Part shown: positions 49,727 through 59,536 of the stretch, in pieces
How positions within the stretch are numbered: the first letter of the stretch is position 1
Layout of the letters: every line of letters begins with the position of its first letter
Assembly: GCA_015065885.1 (NCBI GenBank)
Contig: SVPJ01000004.1
Location: forward strand, 1-64,000
Origin: Oscillospiraceae bacterium
GTDB taxonomy: Bacteria; Bacillota; Clostridia; Oscillospirales; Acutalibacteraceae
Reading direction: 5' to 3'
DNA length: 64,000 nucleotides
Translations under genes and position numbers: made by a program
The notes under the pieces: model-generated
The model's input: the letters and a program-made list of their open reading frames with translations, nothing else
Told to the model about the DNA's origin: nothing
Database searches by the model: none

Positions 49727-50413
49727 ATGGCACTGTTCGTCATCGGGGATCTGCATCTCTCACTCGGTACGGATAAGCCGATGGATATCTTCCGCGGCTG
49801 GCAGGATTATCAGCAACGGCTGGAACAGCAATGGCGAGAAACGGTGGGTACGGAGGATACCGTGGTCATTCCGGGAGACGTGTCGTGGGCAATGTCGCTT
49901 GAGGGCGCACTCACCGACTTTCGGTTTTTACACGGTCTCCCCGGCAAAAAGCTGATCCTGAAGGGAAACCACGATTACTGGTGGTGTACCCGCCGTAAGA
50001 TGGATACCTTCCTTTCGGAAAACGGACTGCACACCCTCCGGATCGTGCACAACGATGCGGTGGCGGCAGAGGGGGTCGCCGTGTGCGGCACCCGCGGCTG
50101 GTTTTACGATGCGGAGGAGGATGCCGACCGTAAAGTGTTGCTTCGTGAAGTGGGGCGTCTTAAAACGTCTATCGCCGCTGCGAAAGCCACGGGTCTGGAG
50201 CCGATCGTGTTTTTACACTATCCGCCCGTGACAAGGGAAGCGGTGTGTGAGGAGTTATTTGCCGTGCTGCGGGAAGAGGGCATCAAACGCTGTTACTACG
50301 GGCATCTGCACGGCCCGTCCATTCCCCGCGCCTTTTGCGGTGAGCGGGAGGGCATTCGCTTTCAATTAGTGTCGGGAGACGCACTGGGCTTTCGACCGTT
50401 GAAAATTTTGTAA
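49727..50413 (+). CDS. Calcineurin-like metallophosphoesterase
   Basis: A 228-aa enzyme with all five metallophosphoesterase motifs: IGDLHLS, PGDVSWA, KGNHDYWW, FLHYPP and YGHLHGP. It is a cytosolic phosphoesterase of unknown substrate, common in Clostridia next to housekeeping genes. Start ATG 49727, 6 bp after thrC. Confidence 0.9.
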   Translation: MALFVIGDLHLSLGTDKPMDIFRGWQDYQQRLEQQWRETVGTEDTVVIPGDVSWAMSLEGALTDFRFLHGLPGKKLILKGNHDYWWCTRRKMDTFLSENGLHTLRIVHNDAVAAEGVAVCGTRGWFYDAEEDADRKVLLREVGRLKTSIAAAKATGLEPIVFLHYPPVTREAVCEELFAVLREEGIKRCYYGHLHGPSIPRAFCGEREGIRFQLVSGDALGFRPLKIL

Positions 50414-50509
50414 ATTTTTCGGGAATCTATGGCGTCGTTGCGAAAAGTATGCTACAATAGCCATTGATATAATGTAAAGGGAAGTTTTAACACATAGGAG
50501 GAAACAATC

Positions 50510-51787
50510 ATGAGTCTCAAAGCTGTCAACAAGAAGGAAACCAATCGCGTCGAACTCGAGATCGAGGTGGATGCGGCCGCGTTCGAAGCGGCAGTGGAAA
50601 AGGCGTATCGCAAGAACATCAATAAACTGAATATCCCCGGCTTCCGCCGCGGCAAGGCTCCCCGTTCGTTCGTGGAGAAGATGTACGGCAAGGAAGTGTT
50701 TTATGAGGACGCGATGAACGATCTGTATCCCGAAGCACTGGATGCCGCGATCAAGGAGTCGGGCTACGAGTACGTGGAAGATAAGATCGATCTTGACGTC
50801 GTGTCGGTCGGCGAGGAAGGTCTCGTGTTCAAGGCGGTCATCACCGTGAAGCCCGAGGTTGCCCTCAGCGCCTACAAGGGTCTGGACGTCACCCGTGAAG
50901 AAAAGGAAGTGACCGACGAGGACGTCGAGGCCGAGCTGAACAAGCTGCTGGACCGCAACTCCCGTATGGTGACGGTGGAAGGCCGTGCGGCGGAGAACGG
51001 CGATACCGTGGACTTCGATTTTGACGGCTACGTGGACGACGTCGCGTTCGACGGCGGCAAGGCGGAACACTACAGCCTGGTGCTGGGCTCGGGCCAGTTC
51101 ATCCCCGGCTTTGAAGATCAGATCGTCGGCAAGAACGCGGGCGAAGAGTTCGACGTGAACGTCACCTTCCCCGAGGATTACCACGCGGAAGAACTGAAGG
51201 GCAAGGCGGCTGTGTTCAAGTGCAAACTGCACGAGATCAAGGCGAAGGAACTGCCCGTGGCGGACGATGAGTTCGCGAAGGATTGCAGCGAGTTCGATAC
51301 GCTGGATGAACTGAAGGCGGACCTCAAAGCGAAACTCGCGGAAAGCCGCAAGAACGAGGCGGACGCCGCGTTCGAAAACGCGTTGATGGACAAATTGGTG
51401 GAGAACATGACGGCGGAGATCCCCGAAGCGATGTTCGATAACGAAGTGACCGAGCAGGTCAACAACTTCGCCTACCGTCTGCAGTCGCAGGGTATGGATA
51501 TGAACCTGTATCTGCAGTACACCGGTATGGACGAGGCGGCACTGCGCGAGAACTTCCGTCCGCAGGCAGAGCAGCAGGTGAAGGGCCGCCTGGCACTCGA
51601 AAAGGTGGCGGCGCTGGAAGGTTTGACTGCGACCGAAGAGGAAGTGGAAGCCGAGTACGCCCGCATGGCGGAAATGTACAAACTGGACGTGGAGCGTGTG
51701 AAGGCACTCGTGGCGGCGGACGCCGTGGCGAAGGATATGGGCCTCAAGAAGGCGCTTGACTTCATTAAGGAGAACGCGGGCAAGTAA
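50510..51787 (+). CDS. tig: Trigger factor
   Basis: A 425-aa ribosome-bound chaperone with prolyl isomerase activity. The N-domain has the ribosome-docking [17 protein letters not shown]. The FKBP-like domain covers about 150-240 ([18 protein letters not shown]) and the C-terminal arms form the rest. TAGGAGG precedes ATG 50510. The tig-clpP-clpX-lon order is classic. Confidence 0.96.
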   Translation: MSLKAVNKKETNRVELEIEVDAAAFEAAVEKAYRKNINKLNIPGFRRGKAPRSFVEKMYGKEVFYEDAMNDLYPEALDAAIKESGYEYVEDKIDLDVVSVGEEGLVFKAVITVKPEVALSAYKGLDVTREEKEVTDEDVEAELNKLLDRNSRMVTVEGRAAENGDTVDFDFDGYVDDVAFDGGKAEHYSLVLGSGQFIPGFEDQIVGKNAGEEFDVNVTFPEDYHAEELKGKAAVFKCKLHEIKAKELPVADDEFAKDCSEFDTLDELKADLKAKLAESRKNEADAAFENALMDKLVENMTAEIPEAMFDNEVTEQVNNFAYRLQSQGMDMNLYLQYTGMDEAALRENFRPQAEQQVKGRLALEKVAALEGLTATEEEVEAEYARMAEMYKLDVERVKALVAADAVAKDMGLKKALDFIKENAGK

Positions 51788-51857
51788 TTTCCGTTTAAGC
51801 CGTGTTTTGACGGGGTATACTTGTTCCGATGAGAATGTAGACCAAGGAGTGACAGAT

Positions 51858-52442
51858 ATGAGTTTAGTACCGTACGTAGTGGAGCAGACCGGCCGCGGTG
51901 AACGCAGTTACGACATCTTCTCCCGTCTGTTGAACGACCGCATCATTATGCTGTGTGATGAGGTGAACGACGCGACCGCTTCGCTGGTCGTGGCGCAGTT
52001 ACTGCATCTGGAAGGACAGGATCCCGACAAGGATATTCAGCTGTATATCAACAGCCCCGGCGGTTCCATTTCCGCCGGTATGGCGATCTACGACACGATG
52101 CAGTTCATCAAGTGCGACGTGTCCACCATCTGCATCGGTATGGCGGCAAGTATGGGTTCCTTCCTGCTGGCGGCGGGTGCGAAGGGCAAGCGTATGGCGT
52201 TGCCCAACAGCGAAATTATGATTCATCAGCCGCTCGGCGGCGCACGCGGTCAGGCGAGTGACATTAAGATCCAAGCGGATCACATCTTGTTCATTCGCGG
52301 CCGCATGAATCAGTTGCTTTCTGAAATGACCGGCCAGCCGCTCGAGACCATCGAGCGCGATACCGACCGCGACAACTATATGACTGCCGAGCAGGCGATG
52401 GCGTACGGTCTGGTGGATAAGGTCATCACCAAACGCGCATAA
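51858..52442 (+). CDS. clpP: ATP-dependent Clp protease proteolytic subunit
   Basis: A 194-aa serine protease that forms the tetradecamer chamber used with ClpX. Catalytic Ser98 in [10 protein letters not shown], His123 in IMIHQPLGG and the Asp in [10 protein letters not shown] are present. AAGGAG precedes ATG 51858. The stop codon lies inside the left terminal repeat of the MITE-like element. Confidence 0.97.
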   Translation: MSLVPYVVEQTGRGERSYDIFSRLLNDRIIMLCDEVNDATASLVVAQLLHLEGQDPDKDIQLYINSPGGSISAGMAIYDTMQFIKCDVSTICIGMAASMGSFLLAAGAKGKRMALPNSEIMIHQPLGGARGQASDIKIQADHILFIRGRMNQLLSEMTGQPLETIERDTDRDNYMTAEQAMAYGLVDKVITKRA

Positions 52443-52717
52443 AGGGTGAGCAATCAACCCCAACCCGCCGCAAAGCGGGATATTTCGGTGCTTTTTGCTC
52501 CGTTCGTGCTCGTAAGGCGTGAGCATTACTTCGCCCGCCCGAAACAAAAATCCCTCAAAATCTCCTCGCTTTGCGGTCGTAGATTTTAGAAAGAGTGGAT
52601 TTGGATTCAGCCACGGCAAAAACGCAGCCAATACGGCCGTATTGGCGAGTATTTTAACAAAGGAAGAGCAAAAATCCGCCTTTCTAAAACGGGGTTCGGA
52701 TTTGATTGCTCACCCTT
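52442..52717. repeat. MITE-like element between clpP and clpX
   Basis: A 276-bp element with perfect 16-bp terminal inverted repeats AAGGGTGAGCAATCAA (52442-52457) and TTGATTGCTCACCCTT (52702-52717). Further inside, imperfect arms (TTTTAGAAAG near 52583 and CTTTCTAAAA near 52680) and an 18-nt palindrome CCAATACGGCCGTATTGG (52628-52645) add structure. It contains no transposase. The clpP stop and the clpX ribosome site lie at its edges. This stretch holds no gene. Confidence 0.82.
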
Positions 52718-52730
52718 AAGGAGAACGCAT

Positions 52731-54035
52731 ATGCCGAGAAATGAGGAGACCAAACCGATATGTTGTTCCTTTTGCGGTAAAACGCAGGAAGAAGTATATC
52801 GTCTGATCGCGGGTCCCGGTGTGTATATCTGCAACGAATGCATTGAACTGTGCAGTACCATTTTGGCAGACGGCACCGTGCCTCCCCGTCAGCAGAGCGG
52901 CACCACCAGCGTGGTGTTGCCCAAACCGCAGGAGATCAAAAAAGGTCTCGACGATTACGTGATCGGTCAGGACGCGGCAAAGACTGCCCTGTCGGTTGCG
53001 GTATACAATCACTATAAACGCATTTATTTCGGCCACGGCGATACCGAACTCGGGAAAAGTAACGTGCTGCTGATCGGCCCCACGGGTGTGGGCAAGACGG
53101 CACTTGCGCAAACGCTTGCCCGTATTCTGGACGTTCCGTTTGCCATTGCGGACGCGACCACCCTGACCGAAGCGGGTTACGTCGGCGAGGACGTGGAAAA
53201 CATTCTGCTCCGCTTGATCCAGGCAGCGGACTTCGACGTGGAAAAGGCACAGCGCGGTATCATTTATGTGGACGAGATCGACAAGATCTCCCGCCGCAGC
53301 GAGAATCCCTCCATCACGCGTGACGTGAGCGGCGAGGGTGTTCAGCAAGCCCTTTTGAAGATCTTGGAGGGCACGGTGGCAAACGTGCCGCCCGGCGGCG
53401 GCCGCAAACATCCGCAACAGGAATTCATTCAGATCGATACCTCCAACATTCTGTTCATTTTGGGCGGTGCGTTTGACGGTATTCAGCAGACGATCGAAAA
53501 GCGGCTGGAATCGGGCGCGATCGGTTTTGGCAATTCCGTGCGTTCCAAAAAGGAGCGCGAGCTGTCCGAACTTCTCTCTCACATCACGCCGCAGGATCTC
53601 GTGCGTTTCGGCTTGATTCCCGAGTTGGTGGGTCGTATGCCCGTCATCACCACGTTGGAGGCGTTGTCTGCCGACGCGTTGGTGGCGATCCTCAGTCAGC
53701 CGAAGAACGCTCTGCTCAAACAATATCAGTATCTGTTTGAACTGGACGGTGTGACGCTGAATTTCACGGATGAGGCTTTGCACGCGGTGGCGGAAAAGAC
53801 GATGGCGTTGCACACGGGTGCGCGCGGTCTGCGCTCGGTGATGGAAGGGGTGCTGAACACGTTGATGTTCAACATTCCCTCCGACCACACGGTGGAAACG
53901 GTGACGGTCACCGCCGCGTGTGTGAATGACGGTGCCGATCCTGAGATCGTGCGCAATCCCGATAAAAAGCCCGTCAAGCTGAAAGCGACCGTGAAGGGGC
54001 GCGCGACCGCTCCCAAACGCCGCAATACCGCGTGA
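52731..54035 (+). CDS. clpX: ATP-dependent Clp protease ATP-binding subunit ClpX
   Basis: A 434-aa AAA+ unfoldase. The N-terminal zinc finger (C-x2-C in CSFCGKTQ, then CNECIELC), Walker A GPTGVGKT (about 118-125), pore loop GYVGED, Walker B IYVDEIDK, and sensor [10 protein letters not shown] are all present. Full length with a usual end. Its ribosome site AAGGAG lies at the edge of the inserted repeat. Confidence 0.97.
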   Translation: MPRNEETKPICCSFCGKTQEEVYRLIAGPGVYICNECIELCSTILADGTVPPRQQSGTTSVVLPKPQEIKKGLDDYVIGQDAAKTALSVAVYNHYKRIYFGHGDTELGKSNVLLIGPTGVGKTALAQTLARILDVPFAIADATTLTEAGYVGEDVENILLRLIQAADFDVEKAQRGIIYVDEIDKISRRSENPSITRDVSGEGVQQALLKILEGTVANVPPGGGRKHPQQEFIQIDTSNILFILGGAFDGIQQTIEKRLESGAIGFGNSVRSKKERELSELLSHITPQDLVRFGLIPELVGRMPVITTLEALSADALVAILSQPKNALLKQYQYLFELDGVTLNFTDEALHAVAEKTMALHTGARGLRSVMEGVLNTLMFNIPSDHTVETVTVTAACVNDGADPEIVRNPDKKPVKLKATVKGRATAPKRRNTA

Positions 54036-54050
54036 GAACACACGCATTCG

Positions 54051-54078
54051 CAGGCGGCTGAAAACAGCCGCCTGTTTA
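54051..54078 (+). terminator. Hairpin after clpX
   Basis: CAGGCGGCTG pairs perfectly with CAGCCGCCTG around AAAA; the following TTTATC is only a weak T run, so partial termination is likely. Confidence 0.6.
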
Positions 54079-54102
54079 TCATTATTTGAAAGAGGACAAA
54101 CT

Positions 54103-56436
54103 ATGGCCATTCAAAAGCGTATTTCCCGCGTGCAGACGCTACCGATGATCGCTCTGCGCGGTCTGGTGGTGTATCCCGATATGGAACTGCATTTCGACGT
54201 GGGACGTAAACGCTCGATGCAGGCACTTCACGCGGCGATGAACCACGACCAAACGCTGTTTTTGGTCACCCAACGGGACACCGCCGTGGAAGAGCCGACC
54301 GAAGACGAACTCTATACCGTAGGCGTGGTGGCGCAGGTGCGGCAGGTATTGCGCCTGCCGGGGGACAACCTGCGTGTCGTGGTGGAAGGACTTTACCGTG
54401 CCCGTCTGCAGGACGTGTTGCAGGACGAGCCGTACTTCTTGGCAATGACCAAAGAGGCGCAGTCCCGTCGCATTGGCGACCCGTTGCAGGAGGAGGCGCT
54501 GGTGCGCGAGTGCCGCCGCTATTTAGACGAATACGCCGAACTGACCCCCGCCCTCACGGAGGATGCCTTCGCGATGGCGGCGGTGATCGACGACGCAGGG
54601 CATCTCGCCGACCACGTTGCCTTCAGCCTGCCGCTGAAAGAAGCGCAAAAGCAGGACATACTCGCGACCATGGCGGAAGAGACCCGTATGGAAAAGGTAC
54701 TCGGTATTTTGCAGCACGAGATCGCGGTGCAGAAACTGGAAAACCACATCCACGACCGCGTACATACGCAGATGGACGAAAATCAGCGGGAGTATTATCT
54801 GCGAGAGCAGGTGCGCGCTATCAATGAAGAACTCGGGGACGGGGACGACCCTGCCGAAGAAGCGGACACCTACCGCCGTACGATTGCTGCATTGCCGTTG
54901 GACGAGGAGGTGCGGGAAAAACTTCAAAAAGAGTGCGCAAAACTCGCAAAAATGCCGTCCGGCTCGCAGGAAGCGGCGGTGGTGCGCGGGTATCTCGATG
55001 CCTGTCTGGCATTGCCGTGGGGCAAACGGAGCGAAGACGCGATGGATATCACCCGCGCACGCGAAGTGCTTGACCGTGACCATTACGGTATGGAAAAGGT
55101 GAAAGACCGCATCGTGGAATCGCTTGCCGTGCGGGTGCTTTCCCGTGAGATGCGCGGACAGATCCTCTGTTTCGTCGGCCCTCCGGGCGTGGGAAAAACG
55201 TCGGTTGCCCGTTCGATCGCCGAAGCGATGGGACGGCAGTACGTGCGTATCTCGCTCGGCGGCGTACACGATGAAGCGGAGATCCGCGGTCACCGCAAGA
55301 CCTACATAGGCTCGATGCCCGGCCGTATCATTGCGGCGGTCACCAAGGCGAAGACCTGTAATCCGCTCATCTTGTTGGATGAAATTGATAAACTGGGCCA
55401 CGATTTCCGCGGCGACCCTGCGGCGGCGATGCTCGAAGTGTTAGATCCCGAGCAAAACGTGACCTTTACCGACCATTATCTCGAGATCCCGTTCGATCTG
55501 TCGGAGGTGCTGTTTATCACCACCGCCAACGACGAGGCAGAGATCCCTGCCGCCCTTGCCGACCGTATGGATATCATCCATCTGGGCAGTTACACGGCAG
55601 AGGAGAAGTTCCATATTGCCAAAGACCATCTGCTCCCAAAACAGCGGAAACGCCACGGTCTTACGGCACGTCAGTTGCGTCTGTCGGATACGCAACTCCG
55701 CTTACTTATCGACGGCTATACTCGTGAAGCGGGCGTGCGTAAGCTTGAACGCCGTCTTGCGGATATCTGCCGTAAAGCGGCAAAGCGTATCGTCGCAGGG
55801 GAAGCCAAAACGGTCACGGTGAAAGATCTTACGGAGTTTTTGGGCCCCGTGAAATATAAGCCCGACGCGTTGGCTGTTGCCGACGAGGTGGGCGTGGTGA
55901 ACGGTCTCGCGTGGACGTCGGTCGGCGGCGAGATGTTGCAGGTCGAAGTGGCGGTGCTGGACGGCACGGGCAAGGTGGAACTTACCGGCTCGCTCGGTGA
56001 CGTGATGAAGGAATCCGCCCGCACGGCGATGAGTTACGTGCGCTCTCGTGCTACCGAGTGGGGCATCGACGCGGATTTTTATAAGACGAAAGACATTCAC
56101 GTACACGTGCCCGAAGGGGCGGTGCCGAAGGACGGTCCTTCCGCGGGTGTCACGATGGCGACCGCAATGGTGTCTGCCTTGTCGGGCATTCCCGTGCGCC
56201 ACGACGTGGCGATGACGGGGGAGATCACCCTGCGCGGACGGGTGTTGCCCATCGGGGGCTTACGTGAAAAGAGTATGGCGGCGTATACCCGCCGTATGCA
56301 CACGGTGTTGGTGCCGCAGGACAATGCGCCCGACCTTGCCGAGGTGGACACGGCTGTGCGCGACAGCATTACCTTCGTGCCGGTATCTCACATGGATATG
56401 GTGCTCGATATGGCACTGAGGAGGGATGTCCCATGA
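54103..56436 (+). CDS. lon: ATP-dependent protease Lon
   Basis: A 777-aa AAA+ serine protease. The LON substrate-recognition domain covers about 10-200, the ATPase has Walker A GPPGVGKTS (about 360) and Walker B PLILLDEIDK. The protease domain has the catalytic Ser in KDGPSAGVTM (about 676) and Lys in GGLREKSMAA (about 719). It degrades misfolded and regulatory proteins. Overlaps engB by 4 bp. Confidence 0.97.
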   Translation: MAIQKRISRVQTLPMIALRGLVVYPDMELHFDVGRKRSMQALHAAMNHDQTLFLVTQRDTAVEEPTEDELYTVGVVAQVRQVLRLPGDNLRVVVEGLYRARLQDVLQDEPYFLAMTKEAQSRRIGDPLQEEALVRECRRYLDEYAELTPALTEDAFAMAAVIDDAGHLADHVAFSLPLKEAQKQDILATMAEETRMEKVLGILQHEIAVQKLENHIHDRVHTQMDENQREYYLREQVRAINEELGDGDDPAEEADTYRRTIAALPLDEEVREKLQKECAKLAKMPSGSQEAAVVRGYLDACLALPWGKRSEDAMDITRAREVLDRDHYGMEKVKDRIVESLAVRVLSREMRGQILCFVGPPGVGKTSVARSIAEAMGRQYVRISLGGVHDEAEIRGHRKTYIGSMPGRIIAAVTKAKTCNPLILLDEIDKLGHDFRGDPAAAMLEVLDPEQNVTFTDHYLEIPFDLSEVLFITTANDEAEIPAALADRMDIIHLGSYTAEEKFHIAKDHLLPKQRKRHGLTARQLRLSDTQLRLLIDGYTREAGVRKLERRLADICRKAAKRIVAGEAKTVTVKDLTEFLGPVKYKPDALAVADEVGVVNGLAWTSVGGEMLQVEVAVLDGTGKVELTGSLGDVMKESARTAMSYVRSRATEWGIDADFYKTKDIHVHVPEGAVPKDGPSAGVTMATAMVSALSGIPVRHDVAMTGEITLRGRVLPIGGLREKSMAAYTRRMHTVLVPQDNAPDLAEVDTAVRDSITFVPVSHMDMVLDMALRRDVP

Positions 56437-57017
56437 ACTGGAAAATCGCGGACTTTGAACTGACCGCCGCCCTGGCGGAACAACTGCCGTTTGATGACCT
56501 GCCGGAAGTGGCGTTTTCGGGGCGTTCCAACGTGGGTAAATCCTCCCTCATCAACCGCCTGTTGGAACGAAAAGGTCTTGCACGTACCAGTGCCACACCG
56601 GGCAAGACTGCCAGCATCAACTTTTACCGCCTGGACGGTATGCGTATGGTGGACCTGCCGGGTTACGGCTACGCGAAAGTGTCGGATGCCGAGCGGAAAC
56701 GCTGGAATGCGCTGATCCAAGGGTATTTTGACGCCGACCGCGACCTGCGGCTCGTGTTGCAACTCGTGGATATGCGCCATCCGCCCTCCAAAGAGGATCG
56801 CCAGATGATCCACTATTTTGTGGAGGCGGGCATCCCGTTTATCGTGGTAATGACCAAGGCGGATAAATTGAACAAGACCGAACGTGCGGCACGCGAAGCC
56901 GCGATGAAAGAGGCGTTTGCCGATTTGGAAGGCATTCTCACCGTGCCGTTTTCCGCGGTGACGGGGGAGGGAGCCGCCGAACTGCGTGAGATCCTCGAAA
57001 GTGTTACGGAAGAGTAA
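56433..57017 (+). CDS. engB: Ribosome biogenesis GTP-binding protein EngB (YsxC)
   Basis: A 194-aa GTPase of the YihA/YsxC family. G1 is GRSNVGKSSL, G3 is DLPGYGYAKV and G4 is TKADKL. It is needed for 50S assembly. The Lon-EngB pairing with a 4-bp overlap is common in Firmicutes. Confidence 0.96.
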   Translation: MNWKIADFELTAALAEQLPFDDLPEVAFSGRSNVGKSSLINRLLERKGLARTSATPGKTASINFYRLDGMRMVDLPGYGYAKVSDAERKRWNALIQGYFDADRDLRLVLQLVDMRHPPSKEDRQMIHYFVEAGIPFIVVMTKADKLNKTERAAREAAMKEAFADLEGILTVPFSAVTGEGAAELREILESVTEE

Positions 57018-57027
57018 GGTGACCAGT

Positions 57028-58326
57028 ATGTTTTTACCGATGGGTGTCAGCGTCAATACGCAAGGCCATCTCGCCGTCGGCGGGGTGGATACGCTTCAAC
57101 TGGCACGGCAGTACGGCACGCCGCTGTACGTGATGAACGAAGACGTGATCCGTTCGATGTTGCGGGAATTCAAACGCTCAATCGACGAAAATTACGAAAA
57201 CGGCGGTATGGTGGCGTTTGCCAGTAAAGCCTGCGGGTTTTCGCAGATGTTTCGTATCGCCGCCGAAGAAGGGTGCGGTGTGGACGTGTCCTCGGGCGGT
57301 GAACTGTATACCGCACTGAAAGCGGGTTTCCCCGCCGAACGCATCGTGATGCACGGCAGTTGCAAGACCGAAGAGGAACTGGAACTGGCGGTGGAGAACG
57401 GCGTCGGGCGCATCGTGGTGAACGACGCGTACGAACTGCGCCGTTTGACGCGTGTCGCACAGCGGCTGGGAAAAACAGCAGATATCTATCTGCGCGTCAC
57501 CCCCGGTATCGACGCCCACACCCACAGTGCCGTTATGACGGGTCAGATCGATTCGAAATTCGGCTTTACGCTGGAAAACGGCGACGCGATGCAAGCGGTA
57601 AAAGACGCGTTGGCAGAGCCTGTGCTGTCGCTGAAAGGTCTGCACTGCCACGTGGCGTCGCAGGTGTTCGATGAACAGCCGTTCCGTGACGCGGCACGGG
57701 TGATGCTCACCTTCCTGCGGGATATCCGCACCGAAACGGGTGTGACCCTCGGTGAACTGGACGTGGGCGGCGGTTTCGGCGTGCCGTATACGGCGGCAGA
57801 CGAGGCGAAACCCTGCACCGAGTATATGAAATGGACGGCAGACGCTATGCATGATTACGCCGCCACACTCGATTTCCCCCTGCCGCGTATTCTCATTGAG
57901 CCGGGTCGCGCCGTCGTGGCGCACGCGGGTGTGACGCTGTATACCGTCGGCGGCATCAAGGACATTCCGAACGTGCGCAAATACGTGTGTATCAACGGCG
58001 GTATGTGTGACAACCCGCGTTATGCGTTGTACGAAGCGGATTACACCGTGTGTGTTGCCGACCGCGCAGGCGAAGAGCCGTGCGAGCGGGTGACGGTGGC
58101 GGGGCGTTGCTGTGAAAGCGGCGATCTGATTCAGGAAAACACGCCCTTGCAGCCCTGTGACGAGGGGGATACGCTGGCGGTGCTGTGCACAGGGGCGTAT
58201 AACTACTCGATGTCCTCCCACTACAACCGCTACCCGAAGCCGCCCGTGGTGATGGTGCGCGACGGGGAAACGTATGTCGCGGTGAAAGGCGAGACCTACG
58301 CGGATCTGCTTTCTCACGACTGCTAA
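57028..58326 (+). CDS. lysA: Diaminopimelate decarboxylase
   Basis: A PLP enzyme of 432 aa making lysine from meso-diaminopimelate. The PLP lysine is in AFASKACGF (about 66), with HCHVAS, the PLP phosphate loop DVGGGFGVPY and the catalytic cysteine in CCESGD. ATG 57028 has TAAGGTGA 5 bp before it; the upstream extension in the same frame lies inside engB. It is the only lysine gene here. Confidence 0.94.
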   Translation: MFLPMGVSVNTQGHLAVGGVDTLQLARQYGTPLYVMNEDVIRSMLREFKRSIDENYENGGMVAFASKACGFSQMFRIAAEEGCGVDVSSGGELYTALKAGFPAERIVMHGSCKTEEELELAVENGVGRIVVNDAYELRRLTRVAQRLGKTADIYLRVTPGIDAHTHSAVMTGQIDSKFGFTLENGDAMQAVKDALAEPVLSLKGLHCHVASQVFDEQPFRDAARVMLTFLRDIRTETGVTLGELDVGGGFGVPYTAADEAKPCTEYMKWTADAMHDYAATLDFPLPRILIEPGRAVVAHAGVTLYTVGGIKDIPNVRKYVCINGGMCDNPRYALYEADYTVCVADRAGEEPCERVTVAGRCCESGDLIQENTPLQPCDEGDTLAVLCTGAYNYSMSSHYNRYPKPPVVMVRDGETYVAVKGETYADLLSHDC

Positions 58327-58387
58327 AAAATCCCCTTTTCATTTTGTAACGTATATGGTAGTATGAAATAGGAAAGGACGTGTGCGT

Positions 58388-58906
58388 ATGAAACGATGGA
58401 TAGTTGTTTTGCTTTGTGTATGCTTGCTCTGTTGTGTGGGTTGTCAAAAGCCGGCGGAGAAACCCGCCGAGGACGAGACCCCCATCTGGGAGCCGGAGGT
58501 GCCCGAGGTGATGGATCTTACGGTACTGCTCACGAAAGAGGACGTGGCAGAGGCGATCCCGACCGTGACCTTCGGTGAAGGAATGTTGCAAGAACACGAT
58601 ACCGTTTGGCTGTTTTCCACCGAGGATTACACCACACAGGTGGCGCTGATGGTGGAAGAACCCACCGTTACGGCGGCAGAATATATCATTTTGCTTACGG
58701 GACAATATCCCATGGGGTCGCTGATCGAAGCTCCGCAACTGGGTGAGAGCGCCTATTGGTGCGGTGAGAGCGGTGAGTTGTTGGTCGCTCAAGGCAAATA
58801 CGTCATTTCGCTGTCGGTGCAATGCACCACACTGGATGCCGAAAGCCGTCTCATCATCGCGCGTTCGCTGGCACTGAAGGTGTTGGAACGCTTGGCGAAA
58901 GTGTGA
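58388..58906 (+). CDS. Small lipoprotein of unknown function
   Basis: A 172-aa predicted lipoprotein with signal KRWIVVLLCVCLLCCVGC ending in a lipobox (CVGC), a short acidic linker (AEKPAEDETPIWEPEVPEV) and a compact domain (LTVLLTKEDVAEAIPTV...). The family is unknown to me. GGAAAGGA lies 9 bp before ATG 58388. It overlaps the RAYT gene by 4 bp (GTGA), which is odd because a host gene normally does not couple to a transposase. Confidence 0.7.
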   Translation: MKRWIVVLLCVCLLCCVGCQKPAEKPAEDETPIWEPEVPEVMDLTVLLTKEDVAEAIPTVTFGEGMLQEHDTVWLFSTEDYTTQVALMVEEPTVTAAEYIILLTGQYPMGSLIEAPQLGESAYWCGESGELLVAQGKYVISLSVQCTTLDAESRLIIARSLALKVLERLAKV

Positions 58907-59412
58907 ACGATTTGCTGCCCCAAAGAAAGCCGACAAGGCTTGAAAATTTCGATTACAGTACTGCCGGCGCGTATTTTTTAACCATATGTACCAAAGAGCG
59001 GAAGCCGTTGCTGTCTACATTGGAAACGGTAGGGGACGGCGCCCTCGACATCCCGTTACCGCAATTGACCGCCATTGGCCAAATCGTCGAGAAATATATC
59101 CGTTCCACCAATTGCATAAAAGGCGTGACGGTAGACCGTTATGTAATTATGCCGGATCACATTCATATGATCGTTTTTGTTTCTCCGTCTGAGGATAACG
59201 CGAGCGGGACGTCGAGGGCGCCGTCCCCTACCAATCAGGCGATCCCACATGTTGTTTCCACGCTCAAGCGGTTTTGTAACCGTGAGATCGGGTGCAATGT
59301 GTTTCAGCGTTCTTACAACGATCACATCATTCGCGATGAAGAGGATTATCAAACGCGGTGCAAGTACTTGGAAGAAAATCCGTTGCGTTGGAGCAATGGT
59401 GATCGAGAATAA
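58903..59412 (+). CDS. REP-associated tyrosine transposase (RAYT)
   Basis: A 169-aa single-domain Y1/HUH nuclease of the IS200/REP-associated group. It begins RKPTRLENFDYSTAGAYFLTICT, contains the metal-binding MPDHIHMIVF and the nucleophile region FQRSYNDHIIRDEEDY. Such enzymes act on REP hairpins with a GTAG foot and do not need flanking ends. Its own coding sequence contains two inverted REP-like segments (59028-59055 and 59205-59232). GTG 58903 overlaps the previous stop. Confidence 0.88.
   Translation: MNDLLPQRKPTRLENFDYSTAGAYFLTICTKERKPLLSTLETVGDGALDIPLPQLTAIGQIVEKYIRSTNCIKGVTVDRYVIMPDHIHMIVFVSPSEDNASGTSRAPSPTNQAIPHVVSTLKRFCNREIGCNVFQRSYNDHIIRDEEDYQTRCKYLEENPLRWSNGDRE
59028..59055 (+). 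repeat. REP-like segment inside the RAYT gene, left arm
   Basis: Begins GGTAGGGGACGGCGCCC and continues CTCGACATCCCG. It is the reverse complement of 59205-59232 at 27 of 28 positions, with 149 nt between the arms. Confidence 0.85.
59205..59232 (-). repeat. REP-like segment inside the RAYT gene, right arm
   Basis: Inverted partner of 59028-59055; read on the minus strand it begins GGTAGGGGACGGCGCCC. The GTAGGGG foot matches the REP-like palindromes at 8991 and 9561. Confidence 0.85.
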
Positions 59413-59421
59413 TGACCTTCT

Positions 59422-59455
59422 TACAAGCGGGGAATATCCCCGCTTGTATTTTTTT
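59422..59455 (+). terminator. Terminator after the RAYT gene
   Basis: TACAAGCGGGG pairs perfectly with CCCCGCTTGTA around AATAT, then a T7 run. Confidence 0.92.
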
Positions 59456-59466
59456 AAAAAAACCTC

Positions 59467-59495
59467 TTGACAAAGTTTAGCAAAAAGTGTATTAT
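59467..59495 (+). promoter_or_regulatory. Promoter of the GntR-ABC operon
   Basis: TTGACA (59467-59472), 17 nt, TATTAT (59490-59495). Confidence 0.85.
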
Positions 59496-59518
59496 TGTGT
59501 TAGTGAGGTAGTACACTT
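59485..59518 (+). promoter_or_regulatory. YtrA-type operator
   Basis: AAGTGTA (59485-59491) and TACACTT (59512-59518) are inverted with 20 nt between them, overlapping the -10 box. Bacillus YtrA binds an operator with AGTGTA/TACACT ends, so self-repression by the downstream GntR protein is likely. Confidence 0.7.
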
Positions 59519-59536
59519 GTTATAGGAGGTGACCCA

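Noticed and set aside
52519..52719. A 66-codon open frame inside the MITE-like element
   Set aside because: It lies fully inside the inverted-repeat element and its codons follow the repeat arms. It has no ribosome site.
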